A stretch of DNA of 64,000 nucleotides from Alphaproteobacteria bacterium (GCA_028277405.1 JANQGH010000093.1:1-64000); one strand, 5' to 3'; counted from the stretch's first letter, positions 18,982-29,271 are shown. Program-made: numbers and translations. Notes: generated from the letters alone by a model not told the origin.

Positions 18982-19973
18982 ACGCGCCTCTGCTTGACGT
19001 CGCCGGCCTGTCGGTCGATTTCGCGACCTACGGCCGCCAGGCCCGCGTGCTGGACGGGGTCTCGCTGCAGGTGCGCGCCGGCCAGCACGCCGCCCTGGTC
19101 GGCGAGACGGGCTGCGGCAAAAGCGTCACCTTGCGCGCGATCATGGGCATCCTGAAGAGCCCTCCGGCCAGCATCGCGGCCGGGTCGATCGGCTTCGACG
19201 GTGCCGACCTCCTGACCATGCCGGCGCGCCAGCGCGACGCCTTGAAGGGCACCGCAATGTCCATGGTCTTCCAGGACCCGATGACGGCGCTGAACCCGGT
19301 CTTCACGATCGGCGACCAGCTTGCCACCATCATCAAATACGCCGACCGGCGCATGGGCGTGCGCCGGGACAAGCAGGGCCGCAAACAGCGCGTCATCGAG
19401 GTGCTCGACCAGGTGCGCATGCCGGACCCGGAGCGCATCTTCGGCGCCTATCCCATCATGCTGTCCGGCGGCATGCGCCAGCGCGTTCTGATCGCCATGG
19501 CGCTGTTGAACGAGCCGCGCTTGCTGATCGCCGACGAGCCTGGCACGGCGCTGGACGTCACCACGCAGGCCGAGATACTGGCCCTGCTGAACGATCTCGT
19601 CGCCGCCCGCTCGCTGGCCCTGCTGATGATCACCCATAATCTCGGCGTCGTGCGCGAGATGGCGGACTATGTCTACGTCATGTATGCCGGCACGATCGTC
19701 GAGCATGGGCCGACCGAGGCCCTGTTCGAACGGCCCAGCCATCCCTACACGCAGGCCCTGATCGAATGTGTGCCGAAACTGTCCGGAACGTCGACCTTCA
19801 AGGGCATCGACGGCACCATTCCGGACTATGTGGACCCACCCGTCGGCTGCCGTTTTCGGCCAAGGTGCCCGCACCGGCATGACGCCTGCTTCGAACGGCC
19901 GCCGAACGTTACCGTGGGCGCCAACCATGTCGCCGCATGCTGGCTGCGCCAGCCGGCCGAGGAGGTGGCATGA
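18978..19973 (+). CDS. Opp/Dpp-type ABC ATPase (DppD type)
   Basis: This ATPase of about 331 residues starts at ATG 18978 (MNAPLLDVAGLSVDF), overlapping the permease stop by four bases. Motifs are Walker A GETGCGKSV, Q-loop VFQDPMTALNPV, signature LSGGMRQRV, Walker B LLIADEPGTALD and H-loop ITHN. The C-terminal oligopeptide-transporter extension (VGCRFRPRCPHRHDAC) has the cysteine pattern that binds an iron-sulfur cluster in related ATPases. It forms a heterodimer with the next gene product. Confidence 0.93.
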   Translation: MNAPLLDVAGLSVDFATYGRQARVLDGVSLQVRAGQHAALVGETGCGKSVTLRAIMGILKSPPASIAAGSIGFDGADLLTMPARQRDALKGTAMSMVFQDPMTALNPVFTIGDQLATIIKYADRRMGVRRDKQGRKQRVIEVLDQVRMPDPERIFGAYPIMLSGGMRQRVLIAMALLNEPRLLIADEPGTALDVTTQAEILALLNDLVAARSLALLMITHNLGVVREMADYVYVMYAGTIVEHGPTEALFERPSHPYTQALIECVPKLSGTSTFKGIDGTIPDYVDPPVGCRFRPRCPHRHDACFERPPNVTVGANHVAACWLRQPAEEVA

Positions 19974-21001
19974 TCGAGGCGCCCCTTCTTGAGGTCAGCG
20001 GCCTGACCAAGCACTTCCCCATCCGCGGCGGCATCATCCAGCAGCGGGTCGGCGCGGTACGCGCCGTCAACGATGTCAGCTTCGCGATCCGCAAGGGCGA
20101 GGTCTTCGGCCTTGCGGGCGAGAGCGGCTCCGGCAAATCGACCATAGCCCGCATGGTCGTCGGGCTCTATCGGCCCACCGCCGGTACCGTCCATTTCGAC
20201 GGAAGCGACGTCAGCGGCCTGATCGGCGGCCGCGACTATCGCAAGCAAGTCCAAATGGTGTTTCAGAACCCCGGCTCGTCTCTGAACCCGCGCCGCACCA
20301 TCGCCCAGTCTGTCGCCGTGCCGCTGATCTTCCATGACTATCCGAAGGCAAAGATCGCCGACCGTGTGGCAGAGTTGCTGGAGATGGTCGAGCTGCCCCG
20401 CAACTTCGCCATCCGCTATCCGCACGAGCTGTCCGGCGGCCAGAAACAGCGTGTCGCCATCGCAAGGGCACTGGCGGTCGAACCGCGCCTGATCGTGCTC
20501 GACGAGCCGACCTCGGCCCTCGACGTCTCGGTACAGGCCAAGATCATCGATCTGCTGGCGGGGCTGGCAGGCGAACTGGGCCTGACCTTCCTGTTCATCT
20601 CCCACGATCTCAGCCTGATGCGCAATTTCTGCAGTCGGGTCGGCATTCTTTACCTTGGCCGCCTTGCTGAAACCGGCTCGACCATCGACGTCTTCGGCTC
20701 GCCGGCCCACCCTTATACCCAGGCCCTGATCGGTGCCGTGCCGGTGGTGTCGGACGAAGAGGCGGCGCTGAAGCCGTCGATCCCGGCCCTGTCCGGCGAA
20801 ATCCCCAGCCCGTCGCGCATCCCCAAGGGTTGCAGCTTTCACACGCGCTGCCCGTTCGCGTTCGAGCCGTGCCGGCAGATCGACCCAGAGTTCACCATCG
20901 TTGGCCAGGGCCACGAGGCCCGGTGCCACTTGCTTGAAGAACGGACGGCGACCGCCGCAACCGTTCCGGTTTCCCCAGTTGAGAGGAGTGCCCACCCGTG
21001 A
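19970..21001 (+). CDS. Opp/Dpp-type ABC ATPase (DppF type)
   Basis: This 343-residue ATPase starts at ATG 19970 (ATGA overlap). Motifs are Walker A GESGSGKST, Q-loop VFQNPGSSLNPR, signature LSGGQKQRV, Walker B LIVLDEPTSALD and H-loop ISHD. The C-terminal GCSFHTRCPFAFEPC domain is typical of DppF/OppF. It completes the transporter. The following HyuA-like gene starts with a GTG overlapping its stop, tying transport directly to catabolism. Confidence 0.93.
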   Translation: MIEAPLLEVSGLTKHFPIRGGIIQQRVGAVRAVNDVSFAIRKGEVFGLAGESGSGKSTIARMVVGLYRPTAGTVHFDGSDVSGLIGGRDYRKQVQMVFQNPGSSLNPRRTIAQSVAVPLIFHDYPKAKIADRVAELLEMVELPRNFAIRYPHELSGGQKQRVAIARALAVEPRLIVLDEPTSALDVSVQAKIIDLLAGLAGELGLTFLFISHDLSLMRNFCSRVGILYLGRLAETGSTIDVFGSPAHPYTQALIGAVPVVSDEEAALKPSIPALSGEIPSPSRIPKGCSFHTRCPFAFEPCRQIDPEFTIVGQGHEARCHLLEERTATAATVPVSPVERSAHP

Positions 21002-22542
21002 TCCGCATCGGTGTAGACGTCGGCGGAACCAATACCGACGCCGTCGTCATGGACGGCCAAAAGGTCGTGGCCGGCGTGAAGGCCGCGACCACACAGGACG
21101 TGCTGACCGGCGTCAACAACGCGCTGAAATCGGTGCTGGCGGAAAGCGGTGTCGCGCCAGCCGCCGTCGATGTCGTCATGATCGGCACGACCCATTTCAC
21201 CAACGCCGTGGTCCAGCGCCGCGACCTGGCCCAGACCGCCGCCGTGCGCCTTGGGCTGCCGGCCACCGCCTCGCTGCCGCCCATGGTCGACTGGCCGGAG
21301 GATCTGCGCGACGCCATCGGCAACCACCGCTATCTGGCCCATGGCGGGCACGAGTTCGACGGTAGGCCGATCTCGGCCCTGGACGAGGACGAGCTGCGCG
21401 GCATCGGCGCGGACATCAAGGCGAAGGGCGTAGGCTCCATCGCCATCTCCTCTGTCTTCAGCCCGGTCAATACCGAGGTCGAACAACAGGCCGGCGAAAT
21501 CCTGAGCGCGGCCGTGCCCGACGCGCACATCACGCTGTCCAGCGATATCGGCCGCATCGGCCTGTTGGAGCGCGAGAACGCGGCGATCATGAATGCCTGC
21601 CTGCGCGACCTGTCGGCCCATGTCATCGCGGCGTTCAAATCCGCGCTGGCCGATTGCGGCATCACCAGCCGGTTCTTCCTGACCCAGAATGACGGCACCT
21701 TGATGGATGCCGCCTTTGCCGAGCGCTTCCCGGTGCTGACCTTCGCCAGCGGCCCGACCAATTCCATGCGCGGCGCGGCGTTCCTGTCCGGCGTCGATGA
21801 GGCCATCGTGGTCGATATCGGCGGCACCACCAGCGATGTCGGCGCCCTGCACAAAGGTTTCCCCAGGCCGGCGACGGTTGCGGTCGAGGTCGGCGGCGTG
21901 CGCACCAACTTCCGTATGCCCGACGTGTTCTCAATCGGCCTTGGCGGGGGCTCGCTGGTGGTCGATCAGGACGGCAGCGTGACCGTCGGCCCTCGCTCGG
22001 TCGGCTATCGGCTGACGGAGGAAGCACTGTGCTTCGGCGGCGAGACACTTACGGCCACTGACATCGTCGTTGCTGCCGGCAAGGCCGACATCGGCGACCG
22101 CGCCAAGACCAGCCATCTCGACGCCGATCTGGTCGCCCGCACCCGGACCGAAGTGCAGCGCATGCTGGAACTCTCGGTCGAACGCTCCCGCCTGTCGCCG
22201 GAGCCTTTGCCGGTGATCGTGGTCGGCGGCGGCAGCATCCTGGCCGGCGACAAGATCGGCACGCTGGAGGTGCTGAAGCCGGCCCACTACGCCGTCGCCA
22301 ACGCGGTCGGCGCCGCCATCGCCCAAGTCAGCGGCGAGATCGACCGGGTGTACTCGCTGGCCAAAATGGGCCGCTCCGACGCGCTGGACGACGCCAAGCG
22401 CCAGGCGACCGACGCCGCCGTATCGGCCGGTGCCACGCCGGACAGCATCGAGATCGTCGATGTCGAGGACGTGCCGCTGGCCTATTTGCCCGGCAACGCC
22501 ACTCGCGTACGTGTGAAGGCGGTCGGAGAGTTGCGTGTCTGA
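20998..22542 (+). CDS. HyuA-like hydantoinase/oxoprolinase family protein (short form)
   Basis: This 514-residue protein starts with IRIGVDVGGTNTDAVVMDG and contains IGTTHFTNAVVQRRDLAQT and VVDIGGTTSDVGALHKGFPRP, matching the two actin-like ATPase motifs of HyuA. It is about 170 residues shorter than the HyuA at the start of this window, lacking the usual C-terminal region. No HyuB gene accompanies it. Instead two DUF917 proteins follow, a pairing I know from other genomes. It probably acts on a cyclic ureide or thiohydantoin brought in by the upstream transporter. Confidence 0.88.
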   Translation: MIRIGVDVGGTNTDAVVMDGQKVVAGVKAATTQDVLTGVNNALKSVLAESGVAPAAVDVVMIGTTHFTNAVVQRRDLAQTAAVRLGLPATASLPPMVDWPEDLRDAIGNHRYLAHGGHEFDGRPISALDEDELRGIGADIKAKGVGSIAISSVFSPVNTEVEQQAGEILSAAVPDAHITLSSDIGRIGLLERENAAIMNACLRDLSAHVIAAFKSALADCGITSRFFLTQNDGTLMDAAFAERFPVLTFASGPTNSMRGAAFLSGVDEAIVVDIGGTTSDVGALHKGFPRPATVAVEVGGVRTNFRMPDVFSIGLGGGSLVVDQDGSVTVGPRSVGYRLTEEALCFGGETLTATDIVVAAGKADIGDRAKTSHLDADLVARTRTEVQRMLELSVERSRLSPEPLPVIVVGGGSILAGDKIGTLEVLKPAHYAVANAVGAAIAQVSGEIDRVYSLAKMGRSDALDDAKRQATDAAVSAGATPDSIEIVDVEDVPLAYLPGNATRVRVKAVGELRV

Positions 22543-23620
22543 CGGATACCCCCTTACCGAGGCCGATCTTCCGGCGCTTACCCTTGGCGCAGCCCTCCTG
22601 GGCACGGGCGGGGGCGGCAACCCCTATATCGGCATGCTGCGCACCCGCGAACTCATGCGCGCCGGCGCCACGGTTGACGTGCGGCCGCTGGAGTCGTTCG
22701 GCGATGACGAGCACATAGGCTCCGTCGGCGGCATCGGCGCGCCGGTGGTCGGTGTCGAAAAGGTCGAGGAAGGCGAGGAGTGCCTGCGCGCCCTCCGCGC
22801 GGTCGAAGAAGCGTCCGGCGTGAAGGTCGCTGCCCTTATCTCCGCCGAGATCGGCGGCGCCAACGCCATGGAGCCGGTACTGACCGCTGCGCAAGCCGGG
22901 TTGCCGGTGGCCGATGGCGACGGCATGGGGCGCGCCTTCCCCGAGGTCCAGATGACCAGCTTCTTCATCTATGGCCAGGCGCCGGAACCCGCCGCCATCG
23001 CCGACGACAAGGGCAACTGCATCGTCTTTAAGGACATGGTCGACATGTATTGGCTGGAGCGGTTCGCCCGCACCGCCGCGGTCGATATGGGCGCCGGTGC
23101 CGGCTTCGCCACCGCCCCGATGTCGGCGGGCTTTTTGAAGCGCTACGCCGTGCCCGGCACTGTCACCCAGGCGCTCGACATCGGCCGCGCCATAGAGAAG
23201 GCGCGCGCCAGCCGCCGGGACGTGCTGGGCAAGGTGGCCGATGCCGCCGGTGGCAGGATCATCTACACCGGCAAGATCGGCGATGTACGCCGTGAGCTGA
23301 AGGGCGGCTTTGCCATGGGGCATGTCGAACTCTCCGGCGTCGCCGATCATGCGGGTGAGGCGGGCCGCATCGCCATCCAGAACGAAAACCTGATCTTCTG
23401 GCGCGACGGCGCGGTCGAGATCACGGTGCCGGACCTGATCATGATCCTGGAACTGGACACGGCGGAGCCGATCACCACGGAACTGCTGCGTTATGGCCAG
23501 CGCGTCGCGGTCCTGGCCATGCCGGCCCACCCGCTCATGAAATCGCCGGAAGCACTGAAAGTCGTCGGCCCGCAAGCCTTCGGCTATGCCGACATCGCCT
23601 ACAAGCCCTTCGCGGCATAA
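22535..23620 (+). CDS. DUF917 family protein, copy 1
   Basis: This 361-residue protein starts at GTG 22535, overlapping the HyuA-like gene by eight bases. Hallmarks are LGAALLGTGGGGNPYIG, PVADGDGMGRAFPEVQM and VPDLIMILELDTAEPITTE. DUF917 was, as I recall, renamed S-Me-THD after a zinc-dependent S-methyl thiohydantoin desulfurase, which would fit the hydantoinase neighbour. That link is from memory and the activity of this copy is unproven. It is cytoplasmic, with no signal peptide. Confidence 0.88.
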   Translation: MSDGYPLTEADLPALTLGAALLGTGGGGNPYIGMLRTRELMRAGATVDVRPLESFGDDEHIGSVGGIGAPVVGVEKVEEGEECLRALRAVEEASGVKVAALISAEIGGANAMEPVLTAAQAGLPVADGDGMGRAFPEVQMTSFFIYGQAPEPAAIADDKGNCIVFKDMVDMYWLERFARTAAVDMGAGAGFATAPMSAGFLKRYAVPGTVTQALDIGRAIEKARASRRDVLGKVADAAGGRIIYTGKIGDVRRELKGGFAMGHVELSGVADHAGEAGRIAIQNENLIFWRDGAVEITVPDLIMILELDTAEPITTELLRYGQRVAVLAMPAHPLMKSPEALKVVGPQAFGYADIAYKPFAA

Positions 23621-23642
23621 CAAGACCCAAGAGGAAACCACC

Positions 23643-24728
23643 ATGCGCCTCATCGATATCGACGACCTGGACGACATCGCCGTCGGCGGCGCCATCCTCG
23701 GCACGGGCGGCGGTGGTGACCCGCATATCGGCAAGCTGATGGCCAAGGAGGCGATCCGGCGCAACAGCCCGGTGCGCCTGGTCGATGTCGACCAGGTGCC
23801 GGAGGATGGCTGGGTCGTGCCGGTTTGCATGATGGGCGCGCCGACCGTGATGACCGAAAAGTTGCCCCAGGGCGACGAGATCGTCATCGCATTCCGCAAG
23901 CTGGAACAGCTCATGGGCGTTACCTTCTCGGCCGTGCTGTGCGGCGAGGCCGGCGGCCTGAACTCCACCACGCCCTTCATCGTCGCCGCCGAGACCGGCC
24001 TGCCGCTGGTCGATGGCGACGGCATGGGCCGCGCCTTTCCCGAACTGCAGATGGTCACCTTCACCCTGCACGGCGTCCACGCCACGCCCATGGTCCTGGC
24101 CGATGACAAGGGCAACTCCATCGTGCTCGACACGGTCAGCAATCAGTGGACCGAGCGTCTGGCCCGGGCCGCGACGGTGGAGATGGGCGGCTCCGCCCTG
24201 CTCGCCTTCTACCCCATGTCCGGCAAGACCGCCCGCCACGCCATCGTGCGCGGCACCCTGGGCCTTGCCGCCGATCTCGGCCGCACGCTGCGCCGCAGCC
24301 GCGCCAAGCTGGCCGACCCGGTGATGACCATGCAGGACCGCCTGGGCGCGCTGCCCCTGTTCAAGGGCCGCGTCTTGGACGTGGAGCGCCGCACGGTCGG
24401 CGGCTTCGCCCGCGGCGAGGCCACGCTGGAGGGCGTCGACGCCCATGCCGGCCAGACCCTGCGCCTCGCTTTCCAAAACGAATTCCTGATCGCCGAACGC
24501 GACGGCGAGCCGGTCGTCACCACGCCGGACCTGATCATGCTGCTAGACATCGACACCGGCGACCCGATCACGACCGAGTCCCTTCGCTTCGGCCTCCGCG
24601 TCGCCGCGCTCGCCATGAAATGCGACGACCAATGGCGCAGCCCCGAAGGCCTTGAACTCGTCGGCCCGCGCTACTTTGGCTATGATCTGGACTACCGGCC
24701 GGTGGAGGAGACGTTGGTACCTGGCTGA
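23643..24728 (+). CDS. DUF917 family protein, copy 2
   Basis: This protein is also 361 residues and a diverged paralogue of the preceding gene. The shared signatures are GGAILGTGGGGDPHIGK, PLVDGDGMGRAFPELQM and TPDLIMLLDIDTGDPITTE. The ATG at 23643 follows AAGAGGAAACCACC. The two copies presumably form a heteromeric enzyme or act on related substrates. It is the last gene of the operon that began at 15409, and it converges on the Doc toxin gene only 14 bases away. Confidence 0.88.
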   Translation: MRLIDIDDLDDIAVGGAILGTGGGGDPHIGKLMAKEAIRRNSPVRLVDVDQVPEDGWVVPVCMMGAPTVMTEKLPQGDEIVIAFRKLEQLMGVTFSAVLCGEAGGLNSTTPFIVAAETGLPLVDGDGMGRAFPELQMVTFTLHGVHATPMVLADDKGNSIVLDTVSNQWTERLARAATVEMGGSALLAFYPMSGKTARHAIVRGTLGLAADLGRTLRRSRAKLADPVMTMQDRLGALPLFKGRVLDVERRTVGGFARGEATLEGVDAHAGQTLRLAFQNEFLIAERDGEPVVTTPDLIMLLDIDTGDPITTESLRFGLRVAALAMKCDDQWRSPEGLELVGPRYFGYDLDYRPVEETLVPG

Positions 24729-24742
24729 ACTCATCGGTTCGG

Positions 24743-25150
24743 TTATCGCGAAGGTTCCGACGGTTCGTTGCTGGTGTGGCCTCGAATGAAGTCGGCCAGA
24801 TCCTCAACGGTCTTCGTATGCTCGACCACGGCCATGGCGATGTCGAATGACGCTTTTTCAGGCGCGTCGAACCAGACGCCGTTCATATCGAGAAAAACCG
24901 TCATCGCCTGCCAGGCCAGGCGCTTGTTTCCGTCCACCAGCGCGTGACGGCTGGATACGCTTTCGAAGATCAGGGCTGCTAGTTCCGCCGCATCCGCATC
25001 GGGCTTGTAGCCGAACGCGTTGCGGACGCGGTCGAATCCCGCTTGCAGATCTTCCTTGGAAACGATCTGCAACTCTTGGCCGATTTCGCCGAAATACTCC
25101 GCGAAATCGTCCAGGATTGCTTGATTGTCCGGCCAGACGTACGTGCTCAC
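24743..25150 (-). CDS. doc: Doc-type toxin (Fic/Doc family, death-on-curing)
   Basis: This 135-residue protein has the Fic/Doc motif HALVDGNKRLA (H-x-x-x-D-G-N-K-R). It is of the short form typical of Doc, which phosphorylates elongation factor Tu rather than AMPylating. The GTG start overlaps the antitoxin stop by four bases (GTGA), the standard layout of toxin-antitoxin pairs. The upstream part (QAILDDFAEYFGEIGQELQIVSKEDLQAGF) is helical. It is cytoplasmic. Position 3 of the motif is Leu instead of the more usual Phe/Ile, a mild variation. Confidence 0.88.
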   Translation of the reverse strand: MSTYVWPDNQAILDDFAEYFGEIGQELQIVSKEDLQAGFDRVRNAFGYKPDADAAELAALIFESVSSRHALVDGNKRLAWQAMTVFLDMNGVWFDAPEKASFDIAMAVVEHTKTVEDLADFIRGHTSNEPSEPSR

Positions 25151-25362
25151 CGCCCGAGCAGTTCGAGCGTGCGGGCAAAGCGATTGCGCATCCGCTTGGC
25201 GGAGGCCCGTGTCGCCTCGTAGTTGTTGTCGACCTTGGTCAAGGTGACTTGAACCGTCGACCCGATGTCGGCCTCAAGCTCGGCCAGGTCGCTGCGATGT
25301 ATGGGCACCATCGCGCCGTTTCCGAAGCGCTTGATCGTGCGGATGACGGTTTTTTCGGCCAT
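25147..25362 (-). CDS. Antitoxin of the Doc system (AbrB/MazE-like N-terminus)
   Basis: This 71-residue protein starts at ATG 25362 (MAEKTVIRTIKRFGNGAMVPI). The N-terminal part resembles the swapped-hairpin AbrB/SpoVT DNA-binding domain. The basic C-terminal helix (ATRASAKRMRNRFARTLELLGR) would wrap the toxin. Doc is classically paired with Phd, but AbrB-type partners are also common. It lies directly upstream of doc with a four-base overlap, and a palindrome sits 24 bases before its start. Confidence 0.8.
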   Translation of the reverse strand: MAEKTVIRTIKRFGNGAMVPIHRSDLAELEADIGSTVQVTLTKVDNNYEATRASAKRMRNRFARTLELLGR

Positions 25363-25385
25363 GGCGGCGATCCCTATATGAGTGT

Positions 25386-25407
25386 CGTATATACTGGCAT
25401 ATATACG
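25386..25407. promoter_or_regulatory. Palindromic operator of the toxin-antitoxin operon
   Basis: CGTATATA (25386-25393) and TATATACG (25400-25407) are perfect inverted arms separated by six bases, immediately upstream of the antitoxin. AbrB-like antitoxins bind such AT-rich palindromes to autoregulate. The site also lies between divergent genes, 120 bases before frmA. Confidence 0.65.
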
Positions 25408-25526
25408 GGAGGTCAAGGTGCCGACCTCTCGGACACGAAATGCCAAACAGGCGCCGGCTACCTTGACTTGACTGGACGGCCCCCGATACTGGCGCCCGCA
25501 ATTCATAGCGTTGGGGGAGGGGTCTG

Positions 25527-26639
<1,113 letters not shown>

Positions 26640-26647
26640 GACCTTTC

Positions 26648-27478
26648 ATGCTTGAAACGGTGGCCAAGCACGCCTGCTTCGGCGGCGTGCAAGGCATCTA
26701 CGCCCATGACAGTGCCAGCACCGGCACGCGCATGGAGTTCTCGGTCTTCGTACCGCGGCACAATCAACAGCGCGCGTGTGCCGTCGTCTATTACCTGTCG
26801 GGCCTGACCTGCACGTGGGAGAACGCGACGGTCAAGGCCGGCTTTCAGCGGGTGGCGGCCGCGCTGGGCCTGATCGTCGTCGCGCCGGACACCTCGCCAC
26901 GCGGCGAGGGCGTGCCGGATGACGACGCCTATGATCTGGGCCAGGGCGCCGGCTTCTATCTCGATGCGACCCAGGCCCCCTGGAACCAGCATTTCCGCAT
27001 GGAAAGCTACATCGCCCAGGAACTGCCGGCGCTAATCGACGAAAACTTCCCGAACACCAGCAAGCGCGGGATCATGGGCCATTCCATGGGCGGGCACGGT
27101 GCGCTCACCCTGGCCATGCGCCACCCCGATCTCTTTCAAACCGTCTCCGCCCTGTCGCCGATCGTGGCACCGGCCGCGGTGCCCTGGGGCCGGAAGGCGT
27201 TCGCTGCCTATCTCGGCCCGGATGAAAGCACCTGGCGCGGGCACGATGCCTGCGCCCTCATTGCCGATCTTGGCTGGCACGGCGACATTTTCATCGATGT
27301 GGGCGCCGATGACGGCTTTCTCGACGAACAACTCCAGCCGCAGCGCTTCAAACAGGCCTGTGCGGCGGTCGGCGTCGATCTTACCCTGCGGCTGCAGCCC
27401 GGTTACGACCACTCCTACTATTTCGTCGCCAGCATGATGGATGACCATCTCGCCTGGCATGCCGACCGGTTGATCTGA
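26648..27478 (+). CDS. frmB: S-formylglutathione hydrolase
   Basis: This 276-residue alpha/beta hydrolase of the esterase D family releases formate and glutathione from S-formylglutathione. The nucleophile elbow is GHSMGGHGAL. YYLSGLTCTWEN and APDTSPRGEGVPDD(D)AYDLGQGAGFYLDATQAPW are diagnostic, and the catalytic His lies in PGYDHSYYF. It follows frmA directly. Its presence suggests the cell produces formaldehyde, for example by demethylation in a catabolic route. Confidence 0.96.
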   Translation: MLETVAKHACFGGVQGIYAHDSASTGTRMEFSVFVPRHNQQRACAVVYYLSGLTCTWENATVKAGFQRVAAALGLIVVAPDTSPRGEGVPDDDAYDLGQGAGFYLDATQAPWNQHFRMESYIAQELPALIDENFPNTSKRGIMGHSMGGHGALTLAMRHPDLFQTVSALSPIVAPAAVPWGRKAFAAYLGPDESTWRGHDACALIADLGWHGDIFIDVGADDGFLDEQLQPQRFKQACAAVGVDLTLRLQPGYDHSYYFVASMMDDHLAWHADRLI

Positions 27479-27491
27479 GCGTACGACGCCG

Positions 27492-28436
27492 ATGACCAGC
27501 AGGTTTCTGGTTCGAAAGCTGCTGCGTTTGCTGTTGACCCTGTGGGCGGCCGTCACCTTGGTATTCGTCGTGCTGCGCCTGTCCGGCGACCCGATCGTGG
27601 CCCTGGTGCCCGCCGACCTGCCCGACGCGATCATCGACCAGTATCGGGAACGGCTGGGGCTTACGGGGTCGATCCTTGAGCAGTATGGCGCCTATCTCTC
27701 CGGCGTGCTGCGTGGCGATTTCGGCTATTCCTTCCGCACGGCCGGCCCGGCCTGGGATGTGGTGGCATCGCGCGTGTCGGCGACCCTGTTGCTGGGCGGC
27801 GCGGCCATGGCGCTCGCCATCCTGGTCGGCATCCCGGCCGGGATCGCGGCCGCCCATTGGCACAATCGCGCCGGCGACCGGGTGATCATGACCGGTGCCG
27901 TGTTCGGTTACGCCATGCCGAACTTCTTCTTCGGCATTCTGCTGATCCTGCTGTTCACGCTGAACCTGCAATGGCTGCCGTCCGGCGGGATGGGCGGTTT
28001 CAGCCATCTGATCATGCCGACGCTCACCCTCGGCCTGGCTTCCGCCGGGGCCTTTGCCCGCTTCACCCGCTCGTCCCTGCTGGAGGTGCTGGGCGCCGGC
28101 TACATGCGCACGGCCCGCGCCAAGGGGCTGTCGCTCAGGCGCCAGATGCTTGTGCATGCGCTGCGCGGCGCCCTGGTGCCGCTGACCACGCTACTGGGCT
28201 TCACCATCGGCGCGCTTATCGCCGGGGCCGTGGTCACGGAGACGGTCTTTGCCTGGCCCGGCGTTGGCCGATTGCTGGTTGTCTCGGTATCCGAACGCGA
28301 CTTGGCCGTGGTCCAACTGATCGTAATTCTGGCCGCCGCGACCATGGCGTTTGCCAATCTGGCCGTCGATCTCGCCTATGGCTGGCTCGACCCCCGCATC
28401 GGTCAGGAACGGCGCAGCCAGCGGGCCGGCCCGTGA
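27492..28436 (+). CDS. Opp/Dpp-type ABC permease (DppB type), orphan set
   Basis: This 314-residue permease shows FLVRKLLRLLLTLWAAVTLVFVVLRLSGDP at its start and the EAA loop YMRTARAKGLSLRRQMLVHALRGALVPLTTLLG. Six membrane segments are apparent. It begins 13 bases after frmB and is coupled to a DppC-type permease, but no binding-protein or ATPase gene follows. The nearest unassigned family-5 binding protein is at 32822-34399 on the opposite strand. ATPases would have to come from another operon. Confidence 0.92.
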   Translation: MTSRFLVRKLLRLLLTLWAAVTLVFVVLRLSGDPIVALVPADLPDAIIDQYRERLGLTGSILEQYGAYLSGVLRGDFGYSFRTAGPAWDVVASRVSATLLLGGAAMALAILVGIPAGIAAAHWHNRAGDRVIMTGAVFGYAMPNFFFGILLILLFTLNLQWLPSGGMGGFSHLIMPTLTLGLASAGAFARFTRSSLLEVLGAGYMRTARAKGLSLRRQMLVHALRGALVPLTTLLGFTIGALIAGAVVTETVFAWPGVGRLLVVSVSERDLAVVQLIVILAAATMAFANLAVDLAYGWLDPRIGQERRSQRAGP

Positions 28437-29263
28437 GCCGTCGGCGGTCGCTGGGCACGACGGTTGCGCTGGTCGTGCTGGTGCTGGTGGTCGGCGTGGC
28501 GTTGTTCGGCGATTTCCTGACCGCCTATCCCTATGACCAGTCGAACCTGCTGGCGCGCAACGAGCCGCCGGTGTTTCTCGGCGGCACTTGGGAGCATCCG
28601 CTGGGCACCGACCGGCTGGGCCGGGACATGGTCGCCAGGCTGGTCGTCGCCATCCGCATTTCGATCGGTATCGCCGCCGTCGGCACGCTGATCTCGATGA
28701 TGATCGGCACCTCGCTGGGCCTCTTGGCGGCGCGCCGCGGCAAGGCGGCGGACGACGCGGTGATGGGTCTGGTCGACCTTCAGGCCGCGTTGCCCTTCAT
28801 CATCATCGCGCTGGCCATCCTGGCCTTCTTCGGCCGATCGCTGACCATCTTCATCATGCTGATCGGGCTTTACGGCTGGGAGGTGTATGCCAGGCAGGTG
28901 CGCGGTGCGGCGCTGGCCGCCCGCAACCAGCCCTATATTGAGGCGGCACGGGCCGTTGGCATCACCACGGGCACGATCTATCGACGGCACATCCTGCCCA
29001 ACATCTCCAATGTCATCATCGTCCAGGCGACATTGAACTTTCCGCAGGCGATCCTGCTGGAAACGGGCCTCAGTTTCCTGGGCCTCGGCATCCAGCCGCC
29101 GCTGACCAGCCTCGGCCAACTGCTGGGCGAGGGCAGGGACAGTCTGGCCAGTTCCTGGTGGGTCGCGGTCATTCCCGGCACGGTCATCTTCCTGACCACA
29201 CTGGCGGTCAGTCTGCTGGGTGACGCGCTGCGCGACCGGCTGGACCCGACGCTGCGACGATAG
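28433..29263 (+). CDS. Opp/Dpp-type ABC permease (DppC type), orphan set
   Basis: This 276-residue permease starts at GTG 28433, overlapping the preceding stop by four bases. It has HPLGTDRLGRDMVARLVVA near the N-terminus, the EAA loop IEAARAVGITTGTIYRRHILPNISNVIIVQATLN and ETGLSFLGLGIQPPLTSLGQL. It is the last gene of the plus-strand run and converges with the SDR gene eight bases further on. It should pair with the DppB-type permease to form the channel. Confidence 0.92.
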   Translation: MSRRRSLGTTVALVVLVLVVGVALFGDFLTAYPYDQSNLLARNEPPVFLGGTWEHPLGTDRLGRDMVARLVVAIRISIGIAAVGTLISMMIGTSLGLLAARRGKAADDAVMGLVDLQAALPFIIIALAILAFFGRSLTIFIMLIGLYGWEVYARQVRGAALAARNQPYIEAARAVGITTGTIYRRHILPNISNVIIVQATLNFPQAILLETGLSFLGLGIQPPLTSLGQLLGEGRDSLASSWWVAVIPGTVIFLTTLAVSLLGDALRDRLDPTLRR

Positions 29264-29271
29264 AGCGGCGA

